This document shows, piece by piece, positions 36,905 through 46,807 of a stretch of 64,000 bases of DNA. The position numbers and the translations under genes were made by a program. Position 1 is the stretch's first letter. Each line of letters opens with the position of its first letter. Origin of the DNA: Shewanella carassii. GTDB lineage: Bacteria; Pseudomonadota; Gammaproteobacteria; Enterobacterales; Shewanellaceae. Under the pieces are notes generated by a model. That model ran no database searches, was not told the origin of the DNA, and worked only from the letters and a program-made list of their open reading frames with translations. Location: contig NZ_NGVS01000006.1 in the NCBI RefSeq assembly GCF_002777975.1, forward strand, positions 1-64,000. The letters run 5' to 3'.

Positions 36905-39724
36905 GTGTTACAGAAAACCAAAAAACTCATCATAGCGGGTCTCGGGGTATTGGCTTTGCTTGGCTCGCAAGTCCAAGCGATTACGCCATCTCCTCAAATG
37001 ATAGAACAATTTAAAAACTTGCCTCGTGCTGAGCAGGAAAGGTTAGCAAAACAATATGGTATAGACCCTGCCATGTTGAGCGGTAGCGGAAGTGCCAGTG
37101 ATCAGAAGTTAGAAAATCCGCAGTTGGTATATCCGCGAGGACAACAGAGTTTCCCTGGTGCAGAACAGGACAGTTGGCAATATCAAAATGGTCAGGGACT
37201 TGAACGGAGTCACCGCCGAAACCAAGACAAACATCAGCTAGATTTTACGGCCGCAGCAGACAAGGCGGAGCTTAAACGATTTGGCTATTCCTTGTTTGAA
37301 GGGGAACCGAGCACTTTTGCACCAGTGTCAGATGTCCCTGTTCCAAGTGAATACTTGATGGGGCCTGGAGACACTCTGAATATACAACTCTTCGGTAAGG
37401 ACAATAGGGAGTTTACTCTTACTGTCAACCGTGACGGTACCGTGCAATTTCCTGAGCTTGGCCCAATCAGTGTGGCGGGGTTGAGCTTTGCTGAAACCAA
37501 AGACACGCTGCAAAAGCGCATCAAGCACCAAATGATAGGGATTGAATCCAATATCACTATGGGAGAACTGCGCTCGATTCGCATTTTTGTCGCTGGGGAT
37601 GCTTATAAACCGGGCTCTTATACTGTATCCAGCTTATCGACCATGACACAGGCGCTGTTTGTCTCCGGCGGTGTCAACGAAATTGGTTCATTGCGTAAAG
37701 TGCAACTTAAGCGTAACGGAAAATTAATTGGCACTTTGGATTTGTATGACTTACTAATGCGCGGCGATGCTTCCGGTGATCTTAGATTGCAGTCCGGTGA
37801 CGTAGTCTTTATTCCTCCCGTTGGCGGCTTGGTTAGTGTGGCCGGCGAGGTCCGACGTCCAGCCATTTATGAACTGAAAGGCGGAGAGACCTTTGCCGAT
37901 GTTATCACCATGGCTGCAGGTGTGAAGCCGGGATCTTACCCCAAAAGCAGTACGGTTGAACGATATAATGACCAAGGGTTAAAGTCGCTTTTAACAATCG
38001 ATCTCACCTCAGCCAAGGGCCAGAAAACCTTGGCCAAGACGGGGGATGTGGTCCGGGTTAAAGGCACTTCGGGTCAATACGACAATGCAATAACGCTTGT
38101 CGGTGCCGTTGTAAGGCCTGGAAAGTATCAATGGCATCAAGGCCTGAAGGTTAATGACATTCTTAGATCAATTTGGTCCGATTTACAGATTTCTGCAGAT
38201 TTAGATTATGCCATCCTGCTTCGTGAAGTTGATGATTACGGCAATATTGATGTATACCAGTTTGCGCCTGGGAAGGCCATTCTGCAGCAAGATACCAATG
38301 AAAATCTGGAGTTACGTCCGAGAGATAAGCTTATCGTTTTCAATTTCAGCGACGATAGTATTAATCGATATGAGCTAAACAAACTGGTTAAAGACCGAGT
38401 TGCTAAAGTGACTTCACTTACTGGTGACTCCTTGTTGGGTTCAGACCTGTTTAAAGCAGGTTTTAATGACTTGCAAAATAAACGACTCAACAAGCGTACT
38501 GAGCTTGCCGGGGTGGTCGTCAACGATGGTACTGAAGGCGAAGATGAACTGGACGAAGCTCAGAAAATGGAGCAGGAAGCTGTTACCGCTGAAGTGAGCA
38601 AGATGCTCAGCAACCTGTTTGATGATCGAGACTTGATCAAGTTCAGTTACATGATGAACCGCAGTGAACTCCTGTATCCGGTTATCAGTAAACTTAACGC
38701 CCAGGCTCGTGCAGGTAGCAGCGTCAAGATAGTCGCCGTTACTGGCAAGGTACGCCACGAAGGCATGTATCCGTTGAGTGTTAATGCCTCAGTGAGTTCT
38801 CTGATTGAAGCGGCGGGGGGCCTTAAAGAAGGAGCATATACAGCGCGGGCTGAGCTTACTCGTACTATTACCGACGTTGCGGGTTCTTCCATTGTGCATA
38901 AGACAGTGGATTTGGCATCGGCTATTCAAGGAAACAAGACGGCAGATATCTCACTCGAAGGGCGAGACATACTGACCGTGATGACAACCCCCGATTGGCA
39001 AGAACATCAAACAGTTGAAATCCGCGGTGAAGTTAAATTCCCCGGGGTTTATAACATTCGCCGCGGCGAAACATTGCAGGATGTTATCCAACGAGCCGGT
39101 GGCTTCACCGAATATGCTTACTTGCCATCGGCCGTGTTTGTGCGTGAATCTGTTCGCAAGCAAGAGCAGATGGAAATCAAAAAACTGGCAGATCAACTTC
39201 GTCGGGATATTGCTACCCGCGGCGTATCCAAGGACGGCAATGTGGTCAACTATGCCGATGCTCAGTTGATGCTCAAAGATCTTGAAGGCATTAAGGCTGT
39301 GGGCCGACTGGTTGTCGACTTACCTGCTATCTCGGTTGGTATTACCCAAGCTGACTTGCAACTCGAAGACCAGGACATTTTGTATATACCCTCTACCAAA
39401 CAGACCATTGCTGTTATGGGTGAGGTTCAGCACGCGTCGACTCATAGATATAAAGAAGGTCTGACTATCGACCAATATCTGGAGATGTCCGGCGGTGCTC
39501 GTAAGCGCGCAGATGAAGACAGAACCTATGTCATTAAGGCCGATGGCTCTGTGTTGATGCCTAAACGTTCTATGTGGTTTAGCAGCGAAGATAATCTGCA
39601 GCCTGGTGATACCATTATCGTCCCACTGGATACAGAGTATAAGGATAACCTGACACTCTGGAGCCAAGTGACTCAGATCATTTACAACACTGCAGTGGCG
39701 GTGGCAACCATTTCTGGGTTGTAA
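36905..39724 (+). CDS. multi-SLBB polysaccharide export protein (Wza/OtnA-like)
   Basis: This is a 939-residue outer-membrane or periplasmic polysaccharide export protein. A signal peptide (KLIIAGLGVLALLGSQVQA) is followed by a Poly_export domain near residues 150-230 (LMGPGDTLNIQLFGKDN, then VNRDGTVQFPELGPISVAGL). Several SLBB domains follow (for example VFVSG-like VAGEVRRPAIYELKGGETF, GAVVRPGKYQW, RGEVKFPGVYNIRRGETLQD and MGEVQHASTHRYKEG). It has no lipobox Cys. It is much longer than Wza and resembles the Vibrio OtnA/WbfF proteins at the head of O-antigen/capsule loci. The start is GTG 36905 after ACGGAG. Confidence 0.9.
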   Translation: MLQKTKKLIIAGLGVLALLGSQVQAITPSPQMIEQFKNLPRAEQERLAKQYGIDPAMLSGSGSASDQKLENPQLVYPRGQQSFPGAEQDSWQYQNGQGLERSHRRNQDKHQLDFTAAADKAELKRFGYSLFEGEPSTFAPVSDVPVPSEYLMGPGDTLNIQLFGKDNREFTLTVNRDGTVQFPELGPISVAGLSFAETKDTLQKRIKHQMIGIESNITMGELRSIRIFVAGDAYKPGSYTVSSLSTMTQALFVSGGVNEIGSLRKVQLKRNGKLIGTLDLYDLLMRGDASGDLRLQSGDVVFIPPVGGLVSVAGEVRRPAIYELKGGETFADVITMAAGVKPGSYPKSSTVERYNDQGLKSLLTIDLTSAKGQKTLAKTGDVVRVKGTSGQYDNAITLVGAVVRPGKYQWHQGLKVNDILRSIWSDLQISADLDYAILLREVDDYGNIDVYQFAPGKAILQQDTNENLELRPRDKLIVFNFSDDSINRYELNKLVKDRVAKVTSLTGDSLLGSDLFKAGFNDLQNKRLNKRTELAGVVVNDGTEGEDELDEAQKMEQEAVTAEVSKMLSNLFDDRDLIKFSYMMNRSELLYPVISKLNAQARAGSSVKIVAVTGKVRHEGMYPLSVNASVSSLIEAAGGLKEGAYTARAELTRTITDVAGSSIVHKTVDLASAIQGNKTADISLEGRDILTVMTTPDWQEHQTVEIRGEVKFPGVYNIRRGETLQDVIQRAGGFTEYAYLPSAVFVRESVRKQEQMEIKKLADQLRRDIATRGVSKDGNVVNYADAQLMLKDLEGIKAVGRLVVDLPAISVGITQADLQLEDQDILYIPSTKQTIAVMGEVQHASTHRYKEGLTIDQYLEMSGGARKRADEDRTYVIKADGSVLMPKRSMWFSSEDNLQPGDTIIVPLDTEYKDNLTLWSQVTQIIYNTAVAVATISGL

Positions 39725-39739
39725 TTTCAAATATAAAAC

Positions 39740-39777
39740 TGTGCCCTAAAGCATCGATTTATTCACTTTAGGGCACA
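39740..39777 (+). repeat. inverted repeat between the export gene and wzz
   Basis: Perfect 12-base arms (TGTGCCCTAAAG and CTTTAGGGCACA) surround a 14-base loop, starting 16 bases after the export gene stop. No T run follows. It could lower expression of the genes downstream or protect the upstream mRNA end. Confidence 0.8.
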
Positions 39778-39805
39778 TCCTATAAAAGTATCATTAGATA
39801 AAAAT

Positions 39806-40783
39806 ATGAATTCACAAATTACTCCTCAACAACATCCGGATGCGCAGTTTTCTGCGAATACGATGAGAGATGATGAAATCGATCTCCGTGAACTCTTTGC
39901 TGTCATTTGGCAAGGAAAATGGTTAATTACCGGAGTCACTCTGGTGTTTGCTGTCTCGTCTGCTGTTATTGCGCTGATGATGCCGAATATTTATAAGTCA
40001 GAAGCATTACTGGCCCCCGCATCAGAAGAGCAGGGGGCTGGCGGACTAGCCGGGCTTGCTTCCCAGTTTGGTGGCCTTGCCAGTATGGCCGGGATTAACT
40101 TAGGTGGTAGTGGTGGCTCTGACAAGACGCAACTGGCTATCGAAGTTCTTAAGTCACGCCAATTTATCGGTGACTTTATTGAAAAGCATCAAATATTGCC
40201 TGAATTGATGGCTGTCGATAAATGGAATATGGTCGACAACACCTTATCATTTGACCCGAATGTTTATGTTCAAGAGAGTAAAACTTGGGTGCGTGATGTG
40301 AAACTCCCATTTCAACCCAAGCCATCGTTACAAGAAGCTTACAAAGAATTCTTGAAGATTTTTTCTGTCAACAAAGATAAAGAAAGCGGTATGGTAACAA
40401 TTTCCATTGAGCACCAGTCCCCCTTTATAGCAAAAAAGTGGGTTGATTGGTTAATTGATGACATAAATAACGTGATGAAAGATAGGGATGTTTCAGAGGC
40501 TTTAAAAAGTACAGATTATCTTAATCAACAGATAAATCAGACCAATGTTGCGGATATACGAGCGATATTATATAAGCTTGTAGAGGAACAAACAAAAACA
40601 ATTATGTTCTCTGAAGTTCGGAATGAATATGCTTTTAAAACAATTGATAAAGCGATTGTTCCAGAGTTAAAGTTCGCTCCAAAAAGAACTTTTATTGTAT
40701 TAACATTCTCATTGATTGGATTCCTTTTGGGTGTTGTTGTTACTTTGATTAAATTTATTTTCTCTAACAGAGGTAAGCTGTGA
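39806..40783 (+). CDS. wzz: Wzz-family O-antigen chain-length regulator
   Basis: This polysaccharide co-polymerase sets the length distribution of O-antigen made by Wzy. The 325-residue product has the Wzz N-terminal motif (DEIDLRELFAVIWQGKWLIT) leading into transmembrane helix 1 (about residues 37-58). A periplasmic helical domain and helix 2 near residues 295-315 (FIVLTFSLIGFLLGVVVTLI) follow, the latter after a Pro-rich entry (VPELKFAPKR). It has no cytoplasmic kinase domain. Its stop overlaps the next start. Confidence 0.93.
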   Translation: MNSQITPQQHPDAQFSANTMRDDEIDLRELFAVIWQGKWLITGVTLVFAVSSAVIALMMPNIYKSEALLAPASEEQGAGGLAGLASQFGGLASMAGINLGGSGGSDKTQLAIEVLKSRQFIGDFIEKHQILPELMAVDKWNMVDNTLSFDPNVYVQESKTWVRDVKLPFQPKPSLQEAYKEFLKIFSVNKDKESGMVTISIEHQSPFIAKKWVDWLIDDINNVMKDRDVSEALKSTDYLNQQINQTNVADIRAILYKLVEEQTKTIMFSEVRNEYAFKTIDKAIVPELKFAPKRTFIVLTFSLIGFLLGVVVTLIKFIFSNRGKL

Positions 40784-41733
40784 AAAAAATTACTCTTTAT
40801 AGCCCTGGATTAGCCACCTATAATATCGGAGATAAGATCATTGCTGATTCAGCTAAAAAGCAGTTAAAAGAAGTTTTAGACGGAAACTTTATTGTTGAAA
40901 TACCAACTCATACACCTCACAATATTAGATACATCAGACATCTCAAAGATAGCTGTTACAAGTTTGTTTTAGGAAGTAATTTACTTAAATCAACATTCTT
41001 TGGATTTAAGCGCCAATGGCACATAGCTATATGGAAGAGCTATTTTACCGGGCCTTGTATATTAGTAGGTGCTGGTTGGTGGCAGTATAATAATAAGCCA
41101 AACTTATATACGAAAATTCTCCTTAAATTGGTTTTGTCAAAAAATCATATCCATAGCGTTAGAGATGAATACACAAAGCAGATGTTGGAGTCAATAGGTA
41201 TTAAAAATGTTGTTAATACATCATGCCCAACAATGTGGTCTTTAACAGAAGCACATTGTGAAAGCATTCCAAAAGAGAAGGCACCATCAGTCATTTTTAC
41301 TATAACTGATTATAATAAGTCGCCTAAATTGGACACGTTTTTAATAAAAACCTTAATTGATTCTTATGAAAATGTATATTTCTGGCCACAGGGAATAGGT
41401 GACTATGAGTACTTCAGAACACTTAAAGTCGATTTTAATAAAATTAGCACGATAGCTCCAACGCTTGAAGCCTTTGATTCCATACTAGATAAGAAGGGTG
41501 TGGATTTTGTTGGTACAAGACTTCATGGCGGAATAAGAGCATTGCAGAAATCTTGTAGGACATTAATCATATCTATTGATAATAGGGCAAAAGAAAAAAG
41601 TCAATCGTTTAATCTTCCTATTATAGAGCGAGAAGAAATCTCAGAACTGAAGAAAGTAATCGATGGGGAGATTATAACCAAAATAAAAATTCCGGAAAGA
41701 GAAATCGAATCTTGGAAAAAACAATTCACTTAA
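40780..41733 (+). CDS. polysaccharide pyruvyl transferase family protein
   Basis: This 317-residue protein resembles the PS_pyruv_trans family (WcaK/CsaB), which adds pyruvate ketals to sugars. Supporting segments are MKKITLYSPGLATYNIGDKI, the glycine motif ILVGAGWWQYNN, HSVRDEYTKQML and the conserved FVGTRLHGGIRALQ near the C-terminus. The start is GTG (GTGAAAAAAATT), overlapping the wzz stop. Codon use is noticeably A+T-rich. The acceptor sugar cannot be read from the sequence. Confidence 0.82.
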   Translation: MKKITLYSPGLATYNIGDKIIADSAKKQLKEVLDGNFIVEIPTHTPHNIRYIRHLKDSCYKFVLGSNLLKSTFFGFKRQWHIAIWKSYFTGPCILVGAGWWQYNNKPNLYTKILLKLVLSKNHIHSVRDEYTKQMLESIGIKNVVNTSCPTMWSLTEAHCESIPKEKAPSVIFTITDYNKSPKLDTFLIKTLIDSYENVYFWPQGIGDYEYFRTLKVDFNKISTIAPTLEAFDSILDKKGVDFVGTRLHGGIRALQKSCRTLIISIDNRAKEKSQSFNLPIIEREEISELKKVIDGEIITKIKIPEREIESWKKQFT

Positions 41734-42983
41734 TAAAAAACACCGAAAGTAGGCTGTTAAGCTATATTAGTGTATACTTGATTTTGAGTGTGCTAGTATA
41801 CCTTTTCGGCCCTCTCTCATATCCAAAAGTTAACATTGAACAAACGACATTTTTCATTTTACTTTATTACGTGAGTTTTTTATTCGGTTATGTCGTATCG
41901 AGTAGGTACTTTCGGGTTGGCAAACGAATAAATCTAAAATTTAATGAAGTTAGTTTTTTTAACTTAATAGGGATACTTTCTATATTATTTTCTGTTTTAA
42001 CTATTAAACTCCTGATCAAAGGGGACTTTTTTTCTACTTTAATGCTCTCGCTCTCAAGTCCAGGAGAACTCTACGAGCAAAACCTAAAAACAGAAAAAAC
42101 TAGTAATATAGTCACTCAACTGAATACTTTACTATCTCCGTTTATCTATTGTTGTGTTCCATTTGGTGTTATTTTATGGCCTAAGTTGAAGTTCTCTTCA
42201 AAAATTATTTTAATAATTGCTATGAGCTTGCAGATAGTCAGTTATATGCTGAAGGGCACTAATTTTGGTATATTTTTAGTACTCTTTCCTATTGCCATTG
42301 TTAAATATCTTCTTAAGTCTGAGTGTGGAAATGGCAGTGTAAATCGTACAGGTAAAAGAATCGCTGTATTATTCAGTTGTTTGTTTTTGTTTTACTTTGT
42401 CTATAATTTGTCAACTAGGCTGGGAATAGATTATGTTCCCAATACACTTTTTGGGATCCCCATTAATAAAAATAATATATTATTTTCTATATTTCCACCT
42501 TCAGTTGGTTTTGCTATAACTGCAGCTTCCTCTTATATATCACAAGGCTACTACGGCTTTTCATTGGCCTTTGATTATAATTATACATCAACAATGGGAT
42601 TCGGGAGTGGAAGATTTATTATCGATAAATTGGCTTGGATCTATGACGCTAACATTTGGTCGTTAACATACCAAGCAAAAATGGATGCTGTTTGGGACCC
42701 TGCTATCCAATGGCATACGGCTTATTTATGGTTAGCTAACGATGTGGGTTTTTGGGGCGTTTCCATTGTTATGTGTATTTTTGGTTGGTTATTTTCTCTG
42801 GTCTTGCGCGATGCTGTTTTAAATAGGAATTCAGTTTCAATGATATTGTTATCTTTATACCTATTGATTATTATTTTTATTCCTGCAAATAGTATAGTTA
42901 GTGGAAATCCGACTGTATTTATGTCGTTTGTGGCTTTGAATTGTTTATTCTTTTTGTTTAATAGAGTGCTGGTTTCTAAGTGA
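41712..42983 (+). CDS. wzy: O-antigen polymerase (Wzy-like)
   Basis: This 423-residue protein has about ten to twelve hydrophobic helices and a large periplasmic loop (about residues 255-335, ITAASSYISQGYYGFSLAFD to the region before LWLANDVGFWGV). These are the hallmarks of Wzy polymerases, whose primary sequences are poorly conserved. The start is TTG at 41712, 22 bases inside the previous gene; no good alternative lies downstream. Its TGA overlaps the GTG expected for the next gene. Assignment is based on topology and locus position. Confidence 0.8.
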   Translation: MEKTIHLIKNTESRLLSYISVYLILSVLVYLFGPLSYPKVNIEQTTFFILLYYVSFLFGYVVSSRYFRVGKRINLKFNEVSFFNLIGILSILFSVLTIKLLIKGDFFSTLMLSLSSPGELYEQNLKTEKTSNIVTQLNTLLSPFIYCCVPFGVILWPKLKFSSKIILIIAMSLQIVSYMLKGTNFGIFLVLFPIAIVKYLLKSECGNGSVNRTGKRIAVLFSCLFLFYFVYNLSTRLGIDYVPNTLFGIPINKNNILFSIFPPSVGFAITAASSYISQGYYGFSLAFDYNYTSTMGFGSGRFIIDKLAWIYDANIWSLTYQAKMDAVWDPAIQWHTAYLWLANDVGFWGVSIVMCIFGWLFSLVLRDAVLNRNSVSMILLSLYLLIIIFIPANSIVSGNPTVFMSFVALNCLFFLFNRVLVSK

Positions 42984-44150
42984 AAAAAAATATTATTTGT
43001 TGTAAGAGGGTACAATCCTGAAATATCGGCCTCTGGAAATTTAGTAAAACCTTTAATCGAGTATTTAAAGCTTCATGCTCAAGTTTCTGTATTATGTTTT
43101 ACTAAGAGTAATAGTAAATGTGGAACTGGTATAATAGATGGAATTCAAGTACATAGAGTTATGGCTCCCAAGATTGGCTATTTCGAACGTGTAATGTCTA
43201 TAATTAGTAGAAATTTAAGCCGTTCTACTGAGAATGTGAAGCTCAGTAACATTATGCAAAAGGCTATTGTTGAACTTGATGAAAGAGAGCGCTTTGATTT
43301 TGTCATTGCGATAACGTATGAAGAAGTCATGGCTTTGTGTCGTGCTAATATAGAAAAAAATAGAAAGTTTTGTTTTTTATTGGAAAAACTATCGGAACCT
43401 GCAAAGTTAAAATTTATAAAAAAATTGCAGTCAAATTATAATTTAAAAAAAATACAGTATATATCAAAATCTGTTTCTAAAGTTTTTTGCTTGCCAATAG
43501 TTAAATCAGTATATGATTCTGCAAAATTAGATTTCTTTGAGTTGGAGCATCCTATGGTTGTTGATAGAAGCTACCATACATCGCATAAAACTCATTCGAA
43601 ACGGATTAAATTGATTTATGCTGGGGGGCTTAGTAAGCACCAGCGAAATCCTATGGCATTGGTTAGACTAATTCAACAGTTGAATTGCAAAATTGGCGTT
43701 GATTTAGATATATACTCTTATGGTTTTGAATTTAACGAGAAGTTTGTAAAAAAAACTAGTGATAATATAAGGTTAAATAAAACGGTAGAACCTAAAGTCT
43801 TGAATAGTAAAATCAATGATGCTGACTTCATTGTTACGATAGGGAATAAAGAGGTTGACATCTTCCCCAGCAAACTATTTGATTGCGTGTCTACAGGTAA
43901 ACCAATTATCCATTTTTTTCAGAATAGTAAAGATCAATACTTAAGCTATCTTCAAAAGTATCCTCTATCTATGTCTGTTGATTACAATAAATGTGAGAAT
44001 GCTGAAACATTTGACGCTATACTAAAATTTCTCACTGATATTAAAGGTGAGAGGTTACCATTTCATTTAGTATCAAGAAATTTTTTTGATTGTACTCCCG
44101 GTTATGTTGGTGATTTAATGCTAAGAGAAATTGAAGCATGTCAAGACTAG
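42980..44150 (+). CDS. glycosyltransferase, start out of frame at an A8 tract
   Basis: The downstream frame encodes a GT4-like glycosyltransferase: IKLIYAGGLSKHQRNPMALV, then INDADFIVTIGNKEVDIFPSKLFD and the TGKPIIHFF motif. Read upstream, the same frame continues with a convincing N-terminus (ILFVVRGYNPEISASGNLVK) as far back as the wzy TGA at 42981, but has no start codon. A GTG at 42980 overlapping that stop would give M-K-K-I-L-F-V if the A8 run at 42983-42990 had seven bases. As written, the GTG frame stops at 43019-43021. The corrected product would be about 389 residues. The first in-frame ATG (43161) would lose the N-terminal Rossmann start. Confidence 0.8.
42983..42990 (+). repeat. 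A8 homopolymer at a glycosyltransferase start
   Basis: Eight A residues directly follow the expected GTG codon. Seven would put the start in frame with the rest of the gene. The homologous position of the pyruvyl transferase gene (40780) has the same GTG plus a run of seven A, in frame. Confidence 0.85.
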
Positions 44151-45692
44151 CATTAATTCTAATTATTATTTCGATAATGTCTCAAATAATAGGCTTTCTT
44201 AGAGAGTCTATACTTGCATTTTTTTTTTGGCGCGACTGAGATTAGTGATGCTTACATTATATCAGTTGTCACGCCTGGACTGGTTGCTGGCTTCATAGCT
44301 TCCGGCGTAACCTCAACTTTTATTCCAGCTTATGCAAAGCTAGCTACAAGAGATAGGAACAGTGCGCTTAATTTTACTGTAACCTTTTTGGCATTCTTGA
44401 TTGCGTTAGGTCTTCTTCTTTGTATAACATGCTTCATTTATGCGGATAGGATAGTTAACTTAATGGCCGTTGGCTTTTCATCTGAAGCGTTGAGTTTATC
44501 ATCTAAAATGCTTCAGATAACTTCTGTTGTTATAGTTGTTATTCTTTTTAACACTCTAATCACTTGCTTTCTTCAGGCTAACAATAAATTTTTAACCCCG
44601 GCATTTATAGGTTTACCATTAAGTGTCTGCTCTATTTTGGGTATATATTTTGCTGCTAAAACTGGAACTACTATATTGATGCCGTTAGGATTTTTAGTTG
44701 GTTCTTTATTTCAAATGCTTCTTCTTTTTAGTACAGTTCTTCGAGATGACTTACTAAAGGCAAGAATTAAATATAGTCCTGAAGTTGGCAAAGTGATATT
44801 TCTTTCTCTACCTGTAATGTTTGGTGTTCTCATTAATCAGATGAGTTATATCTTTGATAGAAGTATTGCATCTACTGTTATGGAGGGAGCTATATCAATA
44901 GTAAGTTATGCCACAAGGGTAAACTCTGTGGTAGAAGCGGTTTTTCTTTCCACCATAATTGCCGTCTTTTATACTAAGATGTCTTTTTCTTATAATGAAG
45001 AAAGTGTTGAAAGTTACTCAAATATTGTTTATGAATTGCTTTTTGTTAGCATGATTATAGTTATTCCAGCATCTATTTTGATGGCTTCTGGCTCCCAAAA
45101 TATTGTGCAATTACTCTTTGAAAGAGGTAGCTTTCAAGAGGGGGATACTGTGGTTACATCTGAACTGCTTTTTCTCTATGCTATATCCATACCTTTAATA
45201 GCAATTAAAGCTATTTTTTTTAAAATGTATTATGTTAGCCAAATTACTTGGATACCAATAATGTTATCCATTATTTCAATATCGCTAAATATAACTTTTA
45301 ATTACCTCTATGTTCCCGTATATGGGCTTAGTCTCTTACCATTATCATTTCTGATAGCTAGCCTAACTTTAGTTGTGATGCTTGGTGGTTTTTATAAACC
45401 ATTTAAAATTGATTTTTTTAGTATCATAATTATGGTGTCTTCTATTTATGTCTTATGTTTTTTGTTTTATTTTTCCATATTTAACAATGTTGGTTATACT
45501 ATTGCGGGTTATTTTTCACCCAACAAATTTGTCCAATGGTTCATACTTGCATTACTTATGTTTGTAATTTCTGTTACTTTTTCTATCAAGTTGTTGAGCG
45601 GCTATTTTATAAATTATTATAATTTTAGTATTGGTTCTTCTGTTTTTTTGAAAAGCTTTAATGGATATGGTTTTCTATGGCGAAAGTACTAA
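44138..45692 (+). CDS. MurJ/MVF-type flippase (Wzx role), frameshifted at a T10 tract
   Basis: This lipid-linked oligosaccharide flippase is inferred to move O-units across the inner membrane. The ATG at 44138 overlaps the end of the previous gene and begins MSRLALILIIISIMSQIIGF, then LRESILAFFF. At the T10 run (44219-44228) the frame shifts: as written it ends at a TGA at 44237-44239, while the next frame continues with GATEISDAYIISVVTPGLVA and about 460 more residues with many hydrophobic helices. With nine T the product would be about 517 residues, normal for the MVF family. The N-terminal motif (GFLRE..AxxFG.....DAY) is that of MurJ-like proteins rather than classical Wzx. Confidence 0.85.
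44219..44228 (+). repeat. T10 homopolymer inside the flippase gene
   Basis: Ten T residues interrupt the reading frame after codon 27. Nine would restore the frame across a conserved FFFGA motif. Confidence 0.85.
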
Positions 45693-46807
45693 TTAACGCC
45701 TCAAATTTACATCATGGTGGTGGGGTTCAAGTTGCCGCATCTTTTATATATGAGCTTCACTTTCTATGTTCAACTACTGAAACTGATTTTACAGTTATTT
45801 TGTCTTCGGAGGTTAAAAATTCAATACCTAAGGATATAAATTGGAATGTGTTTGAAAATGTGATCGAGGAGAACATATTTGGAGTTTCAGTTGGAACGTT
45901 GAAATTTCGACGTCTTTTTTCTTCATTTGACTTATGCTTGACGGTTTTTGGGCCTAACTATATTGTTAACGGGTGTCGATTTAATATAGTTGGCTTTGCT
46001 CAGCCTTGGATTATTTATCCAGATAATAGTCTTTATTCGTCGATGTCTAAACTAATATTCCTTAAAACAAAGTTAAAGTTTTACATCCAAAAGGTTTTCT
46101 TCCAGAGTGCGGATGTTCTTATAGTTGAACACGATTTGGTTAAACGTAAATTGGTAGAGCTTGGTTTTAATAAAAATAAAATCTCAATAGTTAATAACTC
46201 TGTTTCCTCATATTTTTTGGAGTCAGATTGTTTGACTCATAATAAACTGAATAGATTTGGGGCCGAACAGGATTTTAATATTGGGTTTCTTGGGCGAGGG
46301 TATCCGCACAAGAATTTGAAGATATTGTTGGACGTAGATAAGCTTTTGAAGGTCAAGTATAATATTAAATGTAACTTTGTTTTTACATTGACTACAGAAG
46401 AAATGAACGAACACGGTTTTTCTCTGTTAGACAACTTTTATTCATATGGTGCTATAAATTCACAGCTATGCCCTAGTTTTTATAATGCCATCGATGCATT
46501 AATATTTCCTAGTTTATTGGAATGCTTTTCCGCAACACCGTTGGAAGCTATGTACATGAGAGTTCCTCTTATCGCGTCAGATTTACCATTTGTGACTGAC
46601 ATATGTCATGATGCGGCGACATACTTTGATCCAAACAGTGCGGATGATATCGCTAAGTCAATAGTTAGAGTCGTTGTTAATGAAGAAGAAACTAAAAATA
46701 AAGTCTACGCTGGTAGTCGTCTGGTTGAAAGTGGTTTTACGGCAAAGCAAAGAGCTAGCATGTATTTGTCAATTATAGATAATGCTTTAAAGGGTTATTA
46801 TGTTTAA
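45677..46807 (+). CDS. glycosyltransferase family 4 protein
   Basis: This 376-residue protein has a GT-B fold layout. The N-terminus is ASNLHHGGGVQVAASFIYEL and the acceptor-domain region is VLIVEHDLVKRKLVELGFNK. The C-terminal donor domain contains NIGFLGRGYPHKNLKILLDV and the characteristic ALIFPSLLECFSATPLEAMY, with the acidic EX7E-like region. The start lies inside the flippase end and the stop overlaps fnlA by 8 bases. The sugar specificity is unknown. Confidence 0.88.
   Translation: MAKVLINASNLHHGGGVQVAASFIYELHFLCSTTETDFTVILSSEVKNSIPKDINWNVFENVIEENIFGVSVGTLKFRRLFSSFDLCLTVFGPNYIVNGCRFNIVGFAQPWIIYPDNSLYSSMSKLIFLKTKLKFYIQKVFFQSADVLIVEHDLVKRKLVELGFNKNKISIVNNSVSSYFLESDCLTHNKLNRFGAEQDFNIGFLGRGYPHKNLKILLDVDKLLKVKYNIKCNFVFTLTTEEMNEHGFSLLDNFYSYGAINSQLCPSFYNAIDALIFPSLLECFSATPLEAMYMRVPLIASDLPFVTDICHDAATYFDPNSADDIAKSIVRVVVNEEETKNKVYAGSRLVESGFTAKQRASMYLSIIDNALKGYYV

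Noticed and set aside
43161..44150. Taking ATG 43161 as the true glycosyltransferase start
   Set aside because: About 59 upstream codons in the same frame encode a typical glycosyltransferase N-terminus, which this start would discard.
44214..45692. Taking TTG 44214 as the true flippase start
   Set aside because: It would remove the first membrane helix and conserved MurJ-like motif that lie just upstream in the neighbouring frame; no ribosome site supports it.
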